A DNA stretch of 23,680 nt from JANYCO01 sp031416415. Its GTDB lineage: Bacteria; Bacteroidota; Bacteroidia; Cytophagales; Cytophagaceae. Where the stretch lies: assembly GCA_031416415.1 (NCBI GenBank), contig JANOTP010000276.1, forward strand, positions 1 to 23,680. The letters run 5' to 3'. Shown one piece after another: positions 23,442 through 23,680 of the stretch (the first letter of the stretch is position 1; each line of letters starts with the position of its first letter). The notes below the pieces were generated by a model. That model searched no databases. It was not told the origin of the DNA and saw only the letters and a list, made by a program, of their open reading frames with translations. Both the position numbers and the translations under genes were made by a program.

Positions 23442-23497
23442 AAACTGTAAGCTTAAATCAGTATGAGACAAACTGTAAACTTATTTTAGGACGAGAC
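23442..23497 (+). repeat. Two tandem 28-bp units resembling an IS3 left end
   Basis: Units 23442-23469 and 23470-23497 agree at about 21 of 28 positions; both start AAACTGTAA and end GAGAC. Read on the minus strand, the outer unit begins TGTCTCGTCC and runs into TTTACAG, the look of an IS3-family tip starting with TG (tip at 23498). Its core at 23473-23491 is the inverted partner of 22258-22276. Confidence 0.65.
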
Positions 23498-23538
23498 AGA
23501 GTCTTTACTATTTGTTAAAGACAATTTTGTTAGATTTT

Positions 23539-23680
23539 TCATGTTTCAATACGAGGCCATTTCCATGCATAGCGGATAATTAGACAAAGAAGAACGACTT
23601 CTACAACAGCGCCAAACACCATGTGTATCCAAGTCTCTCCCGCCAAATTAAACAACATAAAAGGAATATACACCGCAGCT
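23539..23680 (-). CDS. C-terminal end of a membrane protein (partial)
   Basis: The minus-strand frame enters from the right window edge and ends at a TGA (23539-23541), giving 46 visible residues. They include FMLFNLAGETWIHMVFGAVV and LLCLIIRYAWKWPRIET, that is, the end of one hydrophobic segment and a final membrane helix capped by basic and aromatic residues. No family can be named from this fragment. It lies just outside the IS3-like end and probably marks the return to ordinary chromosome. Confidence 0.65.
   Translation of the reverse strand, partial: AAVYIPFMLFNLAGETWIHMVFGAVVEVVLLCLIIRYAWKWPRIET

Noticed and set aside
23442..23497. CRISPR-like repeats
   Set aside because: Only two adjacent units without spacers, and only about 75% identical; they look like an IS end.

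Overview
The window comes from the chromosome of a low-G+C member of the Bacteroidota. The evidence is the set of families present (imelysin-type and DUF4856 lipoproteins, a SusC/FecA-like TonB receptor with an N-terminal carboxypeptidase-regulatory-like domain) and several promoters that fit the Bacteroidota sigma pattern TTTG-N19-TAnnTTTG. A genus cannot be named from this sequence.

Bases 1-9686 hold a divergent lipoprotein and outer-membrane locus that looks like a metal (most likely iron) acquisition system. The left arm (minus strand) runs DUF4856 lipoprotein, imelysin-like lipoprotein, HTTM/vitamin-K-carboxylase-like membrane protein, then a FecA-like TonB-dependent receptor cut by the window edge. 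The right arm (plus strand) runs a canonical GxHxxE imelysin, a di-heme oxidoreductase of the DHOR family, then a second imelysin-like lipoprotein. The 290-bp divergent intergenic region carries three copies of a 19-bp palindrome, ATTTAGAnTnATTTTAAAT-like. Two of them lie just downstream of the -7 boxes of the two divergent promoters. This argues for one repressor controlling both arms and is the most interesting regulatory signal here.

Bases 9687-20713 are ordinary chromosome. They hold a 45-aa basic protein with a textbook promoter, a Lys-rich secreted protein, a TraB/GumN protein, Tex, an FMN reductase, a branched-chain aminotransferase, an aldehyde dehydrogenase, a conserved 470-aa protein of unknown function, an Arg-rich secreted protein, a glycerophosphodiester phosphodiesterase and SucD. 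Most convergent or terminal gene ends carry clear hairpins.

Bases 20714-23538 are an accessory, repeat-laden stretch. Diverged inverted repeat modules (shared 17-mer and 12-mers) flank a 268-aa membrane protein of unknown function. Next come the C-terminal remnant of an IS3-type transposase and a toxin-antitoxin pair whose RelE/ParE-like toxin is broken by one in-frame TAA. An IS3-like outward-facing inverted repeat lies on each side of the toxin-antitoxin pair. The window closes with the C-terminal end of another membrane protein on the minus strand.
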